A stretch of DNA of 34,171 nt from Eubacterium sp. CAG:252. GTDB taxonomy: Bacteria > Bacillota > Clostridia > Lachnospirales > Lachnospiraceae. Positions 25,013 to 33,002 of the stretch are shown piece by piece (position 1 is the first letter of the stretch; each line of letters starts with the position of its first letter). Under the pieces are notes generated by a model. That model ran no database searches. It saw only the letters and a list, made by a program, of their open reading frames with translations, and was not told where the DNA came from. Location of the stretch: the NCBI GenBank assembly GCA_000436535.1, contig FR886327.1, positions 1 through 34,171 on the forward strand, written 5' to 3'. The translations under genes were made by a program, and so were the position numbers.

Positions 25013-25040
25013 TTGAATATTTATGGGGATTATGTATAAT
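25013..25040 (+). promoter_or_regulatory. Promoter for the DUF5711 gene
   Basis: TTGAAT at 25013-25018 and a perfect TATAAT at 25035-25040, spaced by 16 bp, with a TG just before the -10 box. Initiation near 25047 leaves a leader of about 53 nt before the start codon at 25100. Confidence 0.7.
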
Positions 25041-25099
25041 TAAATCAGCATTTGTCGCGGTTACGTGACACATTTATCTACAACGAAAAGGGGATAATA

Positions 25100-26368
25100 A
25101 TGGCTGACATAATTTCAGGTGGTTCAAGATTTACGGGAGATAAGAAAGCTCCGGTAAGAAAAGTAATACAATTAAATACAGACAATAAAGAACAGACAGC
25201 AGTTACCGATGAGGCTGACTATGAAGAAGTAAAGCTAAGAATAAGAAGACACAGGATACGTATGGGTGTGCTTGTCTTAATTGTAGTTGCGCTCATAGTG
25301 GGTGCTGTCCTGCTTGCTATGCATCTGCTTGATGGATATACATATAGCTCATATAGTATCACGGGTTCTCTTAACAGAGAGGATACAGCAACATCGCAGT
25401 ATATTGCATACAATGGCGGATACATAAAGTATAGTAATGATGGAGCCTCTTACTACACAGATAAGGGAAAGGCTATATGGAATCAGACATATTCAATGCA
25501 GAAGCCTCAGGTGAAAATGTGTGAAGACTGTGTTGCAATAGGAGATATTAATGGTAATACAGTATATGTGTTTAACAAGACAGGTATGCTTGGAAAGATA
25601 GATACCTCACTTGTCATATCACAGATAGAAGTTGCATCCAATGGTGCGGTTGTGGCAGTTCTTGAAGATAACGAAGCTAACTATATCAATATGTACTCTA
25701 AAGAGGGAACTAAGATATACAGTATCAAGACAACCGTTTCAGGAGATGGATATCCTCTGGATGTGAGCATATCTAATGATGCAACTAAGCTTATAGCATC
25801 ATATGTATATGTAAGTGGTGAGGATATTAAGACCAATGTTGTATTCTACAACTTCTCAGAAGTAGGACAGAACGAAACAGAGCGAGTAGTGGGCGGTTTT
25901 AACCACTATAATGATACACTTGTTGGTGACGTGCAGTTCCTTAGCAATAACATAGCGGTGGCAGTAGGCGAGGATGTCATAAGTATATACAGAATAAAGG
26001 AATATCCAAGCCTTGAGAAAGAGATACATATAGACAGTTCGATAAACAGAGTATTCTTCTCAGAAGACTATATAGGTCTGATAGTAGATAATTCAGCTTC
26101 TGGTGAGTTGTACAAGCTGCTTGTATACAATACCTCAGGAAGTAAAGTATGTGAGGCACAGTTTGGTACACAGGTGGAGAATATAACATTTGATAAGAAG
26201 AGCGTTGTTATGAATAATTCAACAACATTATCTGTATACAATCTTAGTGGCAAAAATATAGCGAATATGAACTTTGATATGCCGGCAAGCAAGATAATAG
26301 CAACTGGTACGAGAGGTGAGTACGTGCTTGTAAGTGCCAAGTATATACAGAATATTAAGTTGAAATAA
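25100..26368 (+). CDS. DUF5711 family membrane-anchored beta-propeller-like protein
   Basis: A 422-residue protein with a charged N-terminal tail of about 52 residues, one membrane helix (about 53-75, MGVLVLIVVALIVGAVLLAM) and an outer domain built of repeated short beta strands (for example CVAIGDINGNTVYVFNKTG, VVAVLEDNEANYINMYSKEG, IAVAVGEDVISIYRIKE). This is the look of a WD40/PQQ-like propeller and fits DUF5711, seen in Lachnospiraceae. No catalytic motif is apparent. AAGGGG is 6 nt before the start. It has its own promoter at 25013-25040 and a hairpin terminator at 26396-26420. Its function is unknown; the nearby CvpA-type gene may belong to the same envelope task. Confidence 0.75.
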   Translation: MADIISGGSRFTGDKKAPVRKVIQLNTDNKEQTAVTDEADYEEVKLRIRRHRIRMGVLVLIVVALIVGAVLLAMHLLDGYTYSSYSITGSLNREDTATSQYIAYNGGYIKYSNDGASYYTDKGKAIWNQTYSMQKPQVKMCEDCVAIGDINGNTVYVFNKTGMLGKIDTSLVISQIEVASNGAVVAVLEDNEANYINMYSKEGTKIYSIKTTVSGDGYPLDVSISNDATKLIASYVYVSGEDIKTNVVFYNFSEVGQNETERVVGGFNHYNDTLVGDVQFLSNNIAVAVGEDVISIYRIKEYPSLEKEIHIDSSINRVFFSEDYIGLIVDNSASGELYKLLVYNTSGSKVCEAQFGTQVENITFDKKSVVMNNSTTLSVYNLSGKNIANMNFDMPASKIIATGTRGEYVLVSAKYIQNIKLK

Positions 26369-26395
26369 TAGTTGAATATAGAAGTCTTAAAGTCT

Positions 26396-26420
26396 TTCGT
26401 ACAGGTACGAACGGCTTTTT
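26396..26420 (+). terminator. Intrinsic terminator after the DUF5711 gene
   Basis: A perfect 7-bp stem TTCGTAC-AG-GTACGAA (26396-26411) is followed by CGGC and TTTTT at 26416-26420. A longer, looser pairing AAAGTC/GACTTT surrounds it. The T-run starts 4 nt after the stem, so efficiency may be partial. Confidence 0.6.
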
Positions 26421-26475
26421 GACTTTTATGGCATTATAATGGTAAGTATACGATATAGAAACGGAGAAAATTATT

Positions 26476-27222
26476 ATGGTATTAATAGCAGTATTAGCAG
26501 TTTTGTGCATATTTGCACTCATAGGAATGAAAAAGGGCGTTATAAAGATAGCAGTTTCCCTTGCGACAATGGTAATAACAATAGCAGTTACAACATTTGC
26601 AGCACCAGTTCTTAGTGAATATATAAGAAACAATACGAAGTGGGACGAGAAGATAGAAAAAAGCATATATGAAAATGTTTCAAGAGATGGCAAAAGTTAT
26701 GGCGAAGATGATGCGGATATTGCCGGTGAAGGAATATCTGCATATATAGATGACATAGAAGAGAAGGTAGCTGCGATAAGTGAGAAGATGAACCTTCCAG
26801 ACAGCCTTACAAAGAGTGTGTCAGAGTCAGTGACTTCAAAGCTTGTCGAAAATGTTGAAGAATCAGCTACACTTACATTAAAGGATATCGCTTCAAAGAT
26901 ATTTGCAGCGCAGATGGCGGCTATTATAGTAAATGCAGTGAGTTATTGCATAGTATTTATAGTATTATTTATCATACTTAAGATAATTACAGCCGTAACT
27001 GGAATTATAAGCAGACTCCCTGTTATACATCAGGCAGACAGACTGGGCGGCTTCGTGACAGGACTTGTTGAGGGGCTCATAGTGGTATGGCTTATGTTTG
27101 CTATCGTGACCGCAGCAGGAAACAGCTCGTGGGCAGCAGACATACTTGCACAGATACATTCTAACAGCTTCCTTGAGTTCGTGTACAATAATAACCTTAT
27201 AATGAAAATTATTCTTGTATAA
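26476..27222 (+). CDS. CvpA family membrane protein
   Basis: A 248-residue integral membrane protein with two N-terminal helices containing GMKKGVIKIAVSLATMVITI, a charged insert of about 90 residues (50-140) predicted outside or as a loop, and two or three C-terminal helices with SRLPVIHQADRLGGFVTGLVEGLIVVWL. The last segment is the conserved end of CvpA/colicin V production proteins (LNRxxGxxxGxxxG). The insert is longer than in E. coli CvpA. The molecular role of the family is unsettled; it has been linked to envelope stress. A TATAAT near 26435 with a weak -35 may drive it. The two-component genes begin 48 nt downstream. Confidence 0.85.
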   Translation: MVLIAVLAVLCIFALIGMKKGVIKIAVSLATMVITIAVTTFAAPVLSEYIRNNTKWDEKIEKSIYENVSRDGKSYGEDDADIAGEGISAYIDDIEEKVAAISEKMNLPDSLTKSVSESVTSKLVENVEESATLTLKDIASKIFAAQMAAIIVNAVSYCIVFIVLFIILKIITAVTGIISRLPVIHQADRLGGFVTGLVEGLIVVWLMFAIVTAAGNSSWAADILAQIHSNSFLEFVYNNNLIMKIILV

Positions 27223-27270
27223 TGAAAATGCTTAATATGCGTATAGGGGAATAGAAAGGGGAGTCGTAAG

Positions 27271-28014
27271 ATGAAGGTGGCAATATGCGAGGATGACAGG
27301 ATACAGGCTGGAACCTTGGAAAGTCTTATTTATGAGAGATTGAGGGAAACTGAATATGAGTCTGATGTGGATGTATATTTGGGTGTCGGTGATATTATGT
27401 CAGAGCTTGAAAATAATCATTATGATGTATATTTTTTAGATATAGAACTTGGGGCAGATAATGGTGTCGAACTTGCAAAATATATCAAGAAATGCGATAT
27501 TAATTCTATAATTGTTTTTACAACAAGCCATACAGATTATATGGCAGAAGCATTTGATGTGCATGCCTTTAATTATATAGTAAAACCGGTTACGCAGCAA
27601 AAAGTGGATAAAATTGTAACACAGCTTGAAGAAGTTATTAATGCAAGAAATGATAAGCTGACCTTCAGATATAATCGTGAATTAATCAATGCATATTATG
27701 ATGATATTGTATACATGGAGTCATCAAAAAGAATAATTAATCTTGTAACTACTAATATGGAGTATCAGTTTTATGCCAAGATTAATGATGTATATGATGA
27801 ACTGCCAGAGCTGATATTTGGAAAGACAAGAAGCGGATGTATAGTTAATTACAGATATGTAAGCCGTGTTGATAAAAACAATGTATGGTGTAAGCGTGGC
27901 GTAGATGGAACAGAGATAAGACTCGACTTAGGTCGTGGAAGATATAATGACTTTATGACAGATTATACTGAGTATATAACATCAGAGAGAGGCAAAAGCA
28001 GGCGTTTGTGGTAG
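27271..28014 (+). CDS. LytTR response regulator (AgrA-like)
   Basis: A 247-residue regulator with a receiver domain (acidic pocket CEDD at residues 6-9, phosphoacceptor Asp57 in YFLDIEL, Thr in VFTTSH, Lys in IVKPV) and a LytTR DNA-binding domain (about 130-240): LTFRYNRELINAYYDDIVYMESS, then FGKTRSGCIVNYRYVSRVDKNNV. LytTR proteins bind pairs of 9-bp direct repeats about two helical turns apart, and such a pair lies 1.4 kb downstream at 29430-29460. GGGGAG precedes the start. It is followed 27 nt later by the sensor kinase gene, so the two form a two-component pair. Confidence 0.93.
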   Translation: MKVAICEDDRIQAGTLESLIYERLRETEYESDVDVYLGVGDIMSELENNHYDVYFLDIELGADNGVELAKYIKKCDINSIIVFTTSHTDYMAEAFDVHAFNYIVKPVTQQKVDKIVTQLEEVINARNDKLTFRYNRELINAYYDDIVYMESSKRIINLVTTNMEYQFYAKINDVYDELPELIFGKTRSGCIVNYRYVSRVDKNNVWCKRGVDGTEIRLDLGRGRYNDFMTDYTEYITSERGKSRRLW

Positions 28015-28041
28015 ACAGATATTAAGAGGTGTACTTAAGAT

Positions 28042-29355
28042 ATGATAAACAATGAAATAACTTTATTTTATGTGCTGGCTGGTGTAATAGATTATATCAT
28101 ATATATGGAATACCAGAAAATGTATGCGCCTGCCCAATATAATAAACCAGAAGAAAATTTGAATACAGGTGGTTATGGCAGGTCAGGTTATGTAAGGATT
28201 ATAGCAGGATATATATATAATATTATGCTTGCTATTATTGATATATACTGCGTTTATATGTTTTCATATAATAATGTTTATGGCATATATATAATTCTTT
28301 TTGCATTTATGCTGCTGAATTATAAAAATAGTATATTTGATATATACACAGCAACAGCCAATGCTGCATATCATATAAGTACTTCCATTATGGTCAATAT
28401 GCTAGTGCGTTTTATACTGGAAAGCTATTCGCTTACAAGACTTGAAAAGACGGCTGGTGATATATATAAAGAATTAATCTGTATTATTATGATTAGAATA
28501 TTACTTGTCGTAATTATCAATGTATATAATAAATATATAGGCATAGAGTTTGGAGGCTTGGCGGGTATTGCCATAACCGTGATATCGTTTGATGTAAGCA
28601 TATTAAGTATTATGATAAGCAGAATTGGGTATGAATATGCTGATGTCAGGAAAAATGTTATGGTGATACTTATTATTATGTGGTGTCTTATGAATATTAT
28701 GGCTGCACTTATTAATATGATTGAACAAAACAGCAGACACAGTTATGAACTTATTATGCTTGAGCGTGAGCGTGAAACTAACAGGGAAATATATGATAAT
28801 ATTAAGTCAGGGCAGGAAGAGCTAAGGGACATGAGGCATGATATCAAGAACAGGCTGAGTTCCTTAAGAAGCGTTATAGTACAGAATGACAGTAGGGCAG
28901 CACTTGATTATCTGGATGGTATGATAGGAAGTGTTGATATGGTAAAGGGGAAAATATACTGTAACAATCTTGTCATTAACAACATTTTAACATATAAGCT
29001 TAGTAGTATTCCTCACAATATTTCGGTGGAATGTGAGGCGGAGGTTCCAGAACAGATTAACATAGATATGGGTGATCTGGGAGTTATAATAGGTAATCTG
29101 TTAGACAATAGCATAAAGGCAGTTAATAATATCAGCACAGGCGGTTATATCCATATAATTATAACAGAAAGTATAGGAAAGCTGATAATAATAATAGAGA
29201 ATAACTATCAGAATGAAAAAGAAAAGAAACCGGCTATATATTATATAGACCACGGAAGAGGTGTTAATAATGTGCGCCGTATCGTCAAGAAATATGGAGG
29301 CAGTTATAAAGAAAATATATCAGAAAATGTATATCAGACGAGGATAAGCATATAG
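28042..29355 (+). CDS. GHKL sensor histidine kinase (AgrC-like)
   Basis: A 437-residue kinase with six or seven N-terminal membrane helices in residues 1-230 and no extracytoplasmic domain of size, as in AgrC-type peptide receptors. A short coiled-coil linker leads to the phosphoacceptor motif DMRHDIKNRLSSL (about 261-273), the N box GNLLDNSIKAV and a GHKL-type G2 box HGRGVNNVRRIVKKYGG near the end. It should phosphorylate the adjacent LytTR regulator. No agrB- or agrD-like gene was found in the window, so the signal is unknown; many clostridial kinases of this type sense peptides or bacitracin-like drugs. AGAGG lies 12 nt upstream of the start. Confidence 0.9.
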   Translation: MINNEITLFYVLAGVIDYIIYMEYQKMYAPAQYNKPEENLNTGGYGRSGYVRIIAGYIYNIMLAIIDIYCVYMFSYNNVYGIYIILFAFMLLNYKNSIFDIYTATANAAYHISTSIMVNMLVRFILESYSLTRLEKTAGDIYKELICIIMIRILLVVIINVYNKYIGIEFGGLAGIAITVISFDVSILSIMISRIGYEYADVRKNVMVILIIMWCLMNIMAALINMIEQNSRHSYELIMLERERETNREIYDNIKSGQEELRDMRHDIKNRLSSLRSVIVQNDSRAALDYLDGMIGSVDMVKGKIYCNNLVINNILTYKLSSIPHNISVECEAEVPEQINIDMGDLGVIIGNLLDNSIKAVNNISTGGYIHIIITESIGKLIIIIENNYQNEKEKKPAIYYIDHGRGVNNVRRIVKKYGGSYKENISENVYQTRISI

Positions 29356-29429
29356 TAAATATAATATACTATTAATATTTAATCCCGCTGTTAAAAAGTA
29401 AAAATGATAATTGAAATACAAAAAGTTAC

Positions 29430-29460
29430 ATTAACGGATACAACTTTTTACATTAACTGA
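29430..29460 (-). promoter_or_regulatory. Pair of LytTR-box direct repeats
   Basis: On the minus strand the 9-mers TCCGTTAAT (plus 29430-29438) and TCAGTTAAT (plus 29452-29460) both match every position of the published LytTR consensus [TA][AC][CA]GTTN[AG][TG]. They are direct repeats with a 13-bp spacer, a 22-bp period, which is the usual arrangement. The promoter-proximal box overlaps the poor -35 region of the TATAAT at 29481. Identity extends to TTACATTAAC on the plus strand. Confidence 0.8.
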
Positions 29461-29486
29461 ATATGGAATAATCCGTATGATATAAT
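29458..29486 (+). promoter_or_regulatory. Probable regulated promoter of the membrane-protein cluster
   Basis: TATAAT at 29481-29486 is a perfect -10 box; the -35 position 17 bp upstream (29458-29463) reads TGAATA, a poor match. A weak -35 covered by LytTR boxes is the form expected for an activator-dependent promoter. Initiation near 29493 would leave about 109 nt before the first gene at 29602. Confidence 0.65.
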
Positions 29487-29528
29487 CCAGTGCATAGAGA
29501 TTTAGTGAATTCTATGTGCTGGATTTTT
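29485..29528 (+). terminator. Terminator hairpin whose 5' arm overlaps the promoter
   Basis: ATCCAGTGCATAGA (29485-29498) pairs with TCTATGTGCTGGAT (29511-29524) over 14 bp including two G-U pairs, with a 12-nt loop and TTTTT at 29524-29528. Transcripts arriving from the kinase gene would form the whole hairpin and stop. Transcripts begun at about 29493 would contain only the last six bases of the 5' arm and could escape. Confidence 0.75.
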
Positions 29529-29601
29529 GTGTTTAATACATATATTGCAAATGTATTACAGTACATAAATAGATTTTCACTCGCGGAATGGGAGGATATA
29601 T

Positions 29602-30435
29602 ATGAAGCAGATGTTAAAGATAGAGCTGGAAAGGGCATTTAAAAGCGCGGGGTTGAAGGTGTCGCTTCTGATAGGTATAGTCATAAGCGCATTACATTTT
29701 TTTCAGAAGGTAGTGCCAGTGGCACTCAATCCATTACGCTTTTATAAAACAGGAACTCTGGTTACAGTAGCTAATGTTAATAATACATGGATGGCGATGG
29801 GAGAAGGCTGGCATTATACGTTATATGTAAGGCTGATTCCGTTGCTTGTTGTTATACCTTATGCAATTACATATTATACAGATAATAAAAAAGGTATTGT
29901 GAAAAATTATTACTCAAGAACCAAAAAAATTAACTATATATTAGCTAAATATATTGCGGTATTTCTCACAGGTGGAACAGCAGCGGTTCTGCCATTGATG
30001 CTCAATCTGTTCGCAACGTCAGCAGTAATACCCTCTTTTATAGCAATCACAGATACTATTCCGTGTAATGCTAATGGAATGTGGTCATATATATTATTTA
30101 CACATCCATATATATATTATTTGTTATATTTTATTCTACAGTTTATATGTGCAGGTCTGCTGGCGACAATGTCCTTGGTTATATCTATGTATGTTAATAA
30201 TGCATTTATTGTATTACTGTTTCCAAGTGTGCTGTGCGAATTTCTTAATGCTGTTTTAAACTGGCTTCCTATTAAAGATTATAGATATATAAGGGCAGCA
30301 GCTCCGTGGAGATTGTTTAGGATAGATCAGTTGGCAATTGATTACTGGCAGAGTTTTGCAATATTTATATGTGTAATTCTATTGTTAGATCTGATTATAT
30401 ATGTGTGGAGAGGGGTGAAGAATGATGCACTCTAA
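29602..30435 (+). CDS. ABC-2-like polytopic membrane protein 1
   Basis: A 277-residue protein with about six membrane helices and a short cytosolic N-terminus (MKQMLKIELERAFKS). The loop after the second helix, YYTDNKKGIVKNYYSRTKKINYILAK, has the R-x(n)-K pattern that precedes the core helices of ABC-2 type permeases of the bacitracin/lantibiotic-export kind. GGGAGG is 6 nt before the start. It is the first gene after the LytTR-box promoter, and its end overlaps the next gene by 14 nt. No ATPase gene is in the window, so whether it works as a transporter is unproven. Confidence 0.65.
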   Translation: MKQMLKIELERAFKSAGLKVSLLIGIVISALHFFQKVVPVALNPLRFYKTGTLVTVANVNNTWMAMGEGWHYTLYVRLIPLLVVIPYAITYYTDNKKGIVKNYYSRTKKINYILAKYIAVFLTGGTAAVLPLMLNLFATSAVIPSFIAITDTIPCNANGMWSYILFTHPYIYYLLYFILQFICAGLLATMSLVISMYVNNAFIVLLFPSVLCEFLNAVLNWLPIKDYRYIRAAAPWRLFRIDQLAIDYWQSFAIFICVILLLDLIIYVWRGVKNDAL

Positions 30436-30997
30436 AAAGAAAATAATCGGGCGTGTTGTTTTAGTCGTCCTGATATTGGCGATATCAGGTGTCTGGCTTG
30501 CCGGTTATATAGATGTGAATAAAAGATTTCCAAAACCGGAGCAGCAGATACATTCTACAGGTGAATGGATAAAAACTGGTAATGTAAGTATAAAAGTTAA
30601 TTCGGCAGAGTATATGCCACAGGAGGAGGCAAACAGTCAATATGGATCGCAGCTTCTTGCCTCCGACAGTGAAGCTTATTATTTTATAGTCAAGATGGAT
30701 ATTAAGAATGAAACAGATGAAGAAATCAGATTATCAAAAGGGCTTTTAGAACACTTAGGACTGGAAATATATCCAGTTGGTGCAAGGATGTATGGTGAGA
30801 CGATGGAAGATGGCGAATTAACCAGTGTCAGACTTAAAGCACAGGAACAAAAAGAAATTGTTTTTAATTTCCTGCTTTCCAGTGGAAGTATGAGAACAGA
30901 CAGAAGATGGATGTTAAAAAAATCACGTATCAGTATTGTGTTATCTAATTATCCTGTACACGAAATTATAATTCTTGATGATATTAAAGGACTGTAA
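30422..30997 (+). CDS. Membrane-anchored beta-rich exported protein (DUF5028-like)
   Basis: A 191-residue protein with one N-terminal membrane helix (about 10-28, VVLVVLILAISGVWLAGY) and an outer domain of beta strands: GNVSIKVNSAEYM, EAYYFIVKMDIKNETDEEI, LKAQEQKEIVFNFLLSS. The opening and the strand order resemble DUF5028/DUF4352-like immunoglobulin-type folds; this is by eye. Its 5' end overlaps the permease-like gene by 14 nt, so the two are translationally coupled. The following lipoprotein has the same strand pattern and is probably a distant paralogue. A role as partner or sensor for the membrane proteins is inference. Confidence 0.6.
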   Translation: MMHSKKKIIGRVVLVVLILAISGVWLAGYIDVNKRFPKPEQQIHSTGEWIKTGNVSIKVNSAEYMPQEEANSQYGSQLLASDSEAYYFIVKMDIKNETDEEIRLSKGLLEHLGLEIYPVGARMYGETMEDGELTSVRLKAQEQKEIVFNFLLSSGSMRTDRRWMLKKSRISIVLSNYPVHEIIILDDIKGL

Positions 30998-31051
30998 TAA
31001 ATAAAATTGTTGTATTGCATAAAATTAAGAAATGATGGCAGAGGTATGTTG

Positions 31052-31963
31052 ATGAAAAGAATAACCACAATATTTATTATATTATGTATGTTAATAATGA
31101 TGTCAGGGTGCAGTAAACAAAGTACTGCTGACATATATAAGATGATGGAGGACGAATCATTAAAGAAGGTAAACAGTGAGTCATCCGGTCAATCGGAAGC
31201 AGAAGTATCTTCTGGTAATTTAGAGAGGCTAATTACAGAGCAAGATTATGAGGAGTGTAATGCAGCTTATACACCGGAATTAATAGATTATGGCCAAACG
31301 GACAAAGTAACAATGGGAAGCAGAAATGAAACATTATCATTTACAGTTAAAGACACACTGCTTACAGACAATTTTGATGATTTAAAGCAGCTTACATCAC
31401 AATATGCATATGACAATGTAAGAAGATTTCTGCTTGATGTGGATATCGATAAAGATTCTATAGATGAGCAGGGCAATATATTAGATAGTAAACGTGGTGT
31501 GGAGCGTAAGGCACTTTTTATAAAACTCAGTGTAAAAAATGAAAATAATTATGAATATTTATTTTTACCTTATGGGCTGTATTTATATAGCATAAAAACA
31601 GAAAATTCAGTGATGAGTTACAGGCGTGTGCTTGGGAAGAATGATGGAGGAGCTCACTGTGTAGATGTTCCGGATGCATTTACTTTGAAAGGGGCTACGA
31701 GGGTGACTTTACAGCCAGGTGAGGAAAAAGAAATTGTACTTATATATTTTATAGAAGATAAATGGGTTAAACAGTATTCATACTATTATGATAAAGATAA
31801 AGGAACAGATGTATTTAAAAATATAGTATATGGAGATGATGTTTCATATGACAGTATATATTTATCAACTCAGTTTACTTCTGTAAGTAATAATAAGAAC
31901 AAGGACAGAAGCGAGTTTGAGAAAATTAAGAGCCTTCTTGAGCTGGATATAAGACAGGAGTGA
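31052..31963 (+). CDS. Lipoprotein with beta-sandwich-like domain
   Basis: A 303-residue lipoprotein: a Lys/Arg start, hydrophobic stretch, and lipobox MMSGC placing the acylated Cys near residue 20. A Ser/Glu-rich linker follows. The main domain shows ETLSFTVKDTLLTDNF, RKALFIKLSVKNENNYEYLFLP and TLQPGEEKEIVLIYFIED, the same order of strands as the upstream membrane-anchored protein (VSIKV..., YFIVKMDIKNETDEE..., LKAQEQKEIVFNFL). The start at 31052 is supported by GAGG 7 nt upstream; upstream in-frame ATGs are not. It is 54 nt after the previous stop and belongs to the same cluster. Its function is unknown. Confidence 0.75.
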   Translation: MKRITTIFIILCMLIMMSGCSKQSTADIYKMMEDESLKKVNSESSGQSEAEVSSGNLERLITEQDYEECNAAYTPELIDYGQTDKVTMGSRNETLSFTVKDTLLTDNFDDLKQLTSQYAYDNVRRFLLDVDIDKDSIDEQGNILDSKRGVERKALFIKLSVKNENNYEYLFLPYGLYLYSIKTENSVMSYRRVLGKNDGGAHCVDVPDAFTLKGATRVTLQPGEEKEIVLIYFIEDKWVKQYSYYYDKDKGTDVFKNIVYGDDVSYDSIYLSTQFTSVSNNKNKDRSEFEKIKSLLELDIRQE

Positions 31964-32058
31964 GGTATATAGTTGTGTGAATGTAAAACAAGGACTGCCA
32001 TTAGTTTATAAAAAGTAAGGGGTTGGATAAGACATAATTGGAACGGAGGCAGGTGCTT

Positions 32059-32817
32059 ATGAAAAGGTTGGTGGATTTATTAAGGATAAACGAAGTCAGA
32101 TTTACAGCTATAATACTGTCGGTTATGACAATTGCTGCTTTGATTAGCTTAAAGGGTAATCTTATGTCCGGAGGGGCTGTGCCATGTATGTATGATATAT
32201 ATCTGGTAGGGGTAATGCATGTTGTATCAACATTCTGCGTGCCATTTGCACTTTTCTATATATTATTTGTAGAAAGGTATAATCAAAGACCAATGCAGGT
32301 TATCCGTGAAGGCAGGGTTATTAATGTATGGAAAAGAAGTGTTGTTGATTTGTTTATCTTAACAGTATTTTTTACATTATATGTATTTATATTGACAACA
32401 ATAGCAGGACTGGTGCTCACGGATAGGTTTTATAACTGGAATGAACTAAACAGCCGCTGTATGGCATGGAGTGGCAGGATATGTGAGGAACAGCCTTCAT
32501 TTGTATTACTTCTTATATCATACATAGTGGAAACCTTTGAAACATTTCTTGCTGCTGGTATTATTATGCTTGGAGTATGGTGGGGCACAAACAAGGAATG
32601 GGCAGGATATCTGGCATCAATAGCGTTAATAACAGTTGATAAGGCAGGAGTATGTGACGGAATTATATTTTCAAAATATTATATAGCAGGTGCAACCTAT
32701 AAGAAAGGACTGAGTATAAGCAACAATGTCATATATCCGTTGCTGGCTGCTATTATAGTGTTTGTTCTTGTAAATGTGTTAGTCATATTTAAAAAGAAGG
32801 AATTTCTGGGGTCATAA
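32059..32817 (+). CDS. ABC-2-like polytopic membrane protein 2
   Basis: A 252-residue protein with about six membrane helices. The segment VERYNQRPMQVIREGRVINVWKRSVVD after the second helix carries a basic R-x-G-R pattern like the corresponding loops of the other two membrane proteins in the cluster, followed by a long hydrophobic helix. A large loop (LTDRFYNWNELNSRCMAWSG) lies outside. GGAGG at 32045-32049 is 9 nt before the chosen ATG; a TTG at 32038 would add seven residues. About 95 nt separate it from the lipoprotein gene, without a visible terminator. The family could not be named with certainty. Confidence 0.6.
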   Translation: MKRLVDLLRINEVRFTAIILSVMTIAALISLKGNLMSGGAVPCMYDIYLVGVMHVVSTFCVPFALFYILFVERYNQRPMQVIREGRVINVWKRSVVDLFILTVFFTLYVFILTTIAGLVLTDRFYNWNELNSRCMAWSGRICEEQPSFVLLLISYIVETFETFLAAGIIMLGVWWGTNKEWAGYLASIALITVDKAGVCDGIIFSKYYIAGATYKKGLSISNNVIYPLLAAIIVFVLVNVLVIFKKKEFLGS

Positions 32818-32819
32818 TG

Positions 32820-32951
32820 TATGATATGATTTAATCAATGAAACTATGAGAGCTTGAAGTGTTTAAAGATTGCGTGATTACATAGCAATGTAGCAATCCT
32901 GATACATCAGTGAGTGGCAAAATTTATTTTTCATACTCACATCATATCATA
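32820..32951. repeat. 132-bp structured intergenic element with 11-bp terminal inverted repeats
   Basis: TATGATATGAT at 32820-32830 and ATCATATCATA at 32941-32951 are perfect inverted ends. Inside are GATTGC/GCAATC enclosing a TACAT-AGCA-ATGTA hairpin (about 32867-32897) and GTGAGT/ACTCAC at 32910-32915 and 32935-32940. There is no reading frame of note. The element fills most of the 185-nt gap before the last gene. It could be a MITE-like insertion or a structured leader. Confidence 0.65.
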
Positions 32952-33002
32952 GAGATTAACAGCAGTTAAAATATACTTTGGTAACTGGGAGGTGTGACGT
33001 AT

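Noticed and set aside
29420..29449. AAAAAGTT...AACTTTTT dyad as a terminator of the kinase gene
   Set aside because: The stem is A/T-rich with a 14-nt loop and weak; the symmetry is largely explained by the LytTR direct repeats, and a much better terminator lies at 29485-29528.
32953..32972. ATTAACAGCAGTTAAAA as a further LytTR box before the last membrane gene
   Set aside because: It matches only part of the consensus in either orientation and has no second box at two helical turns.
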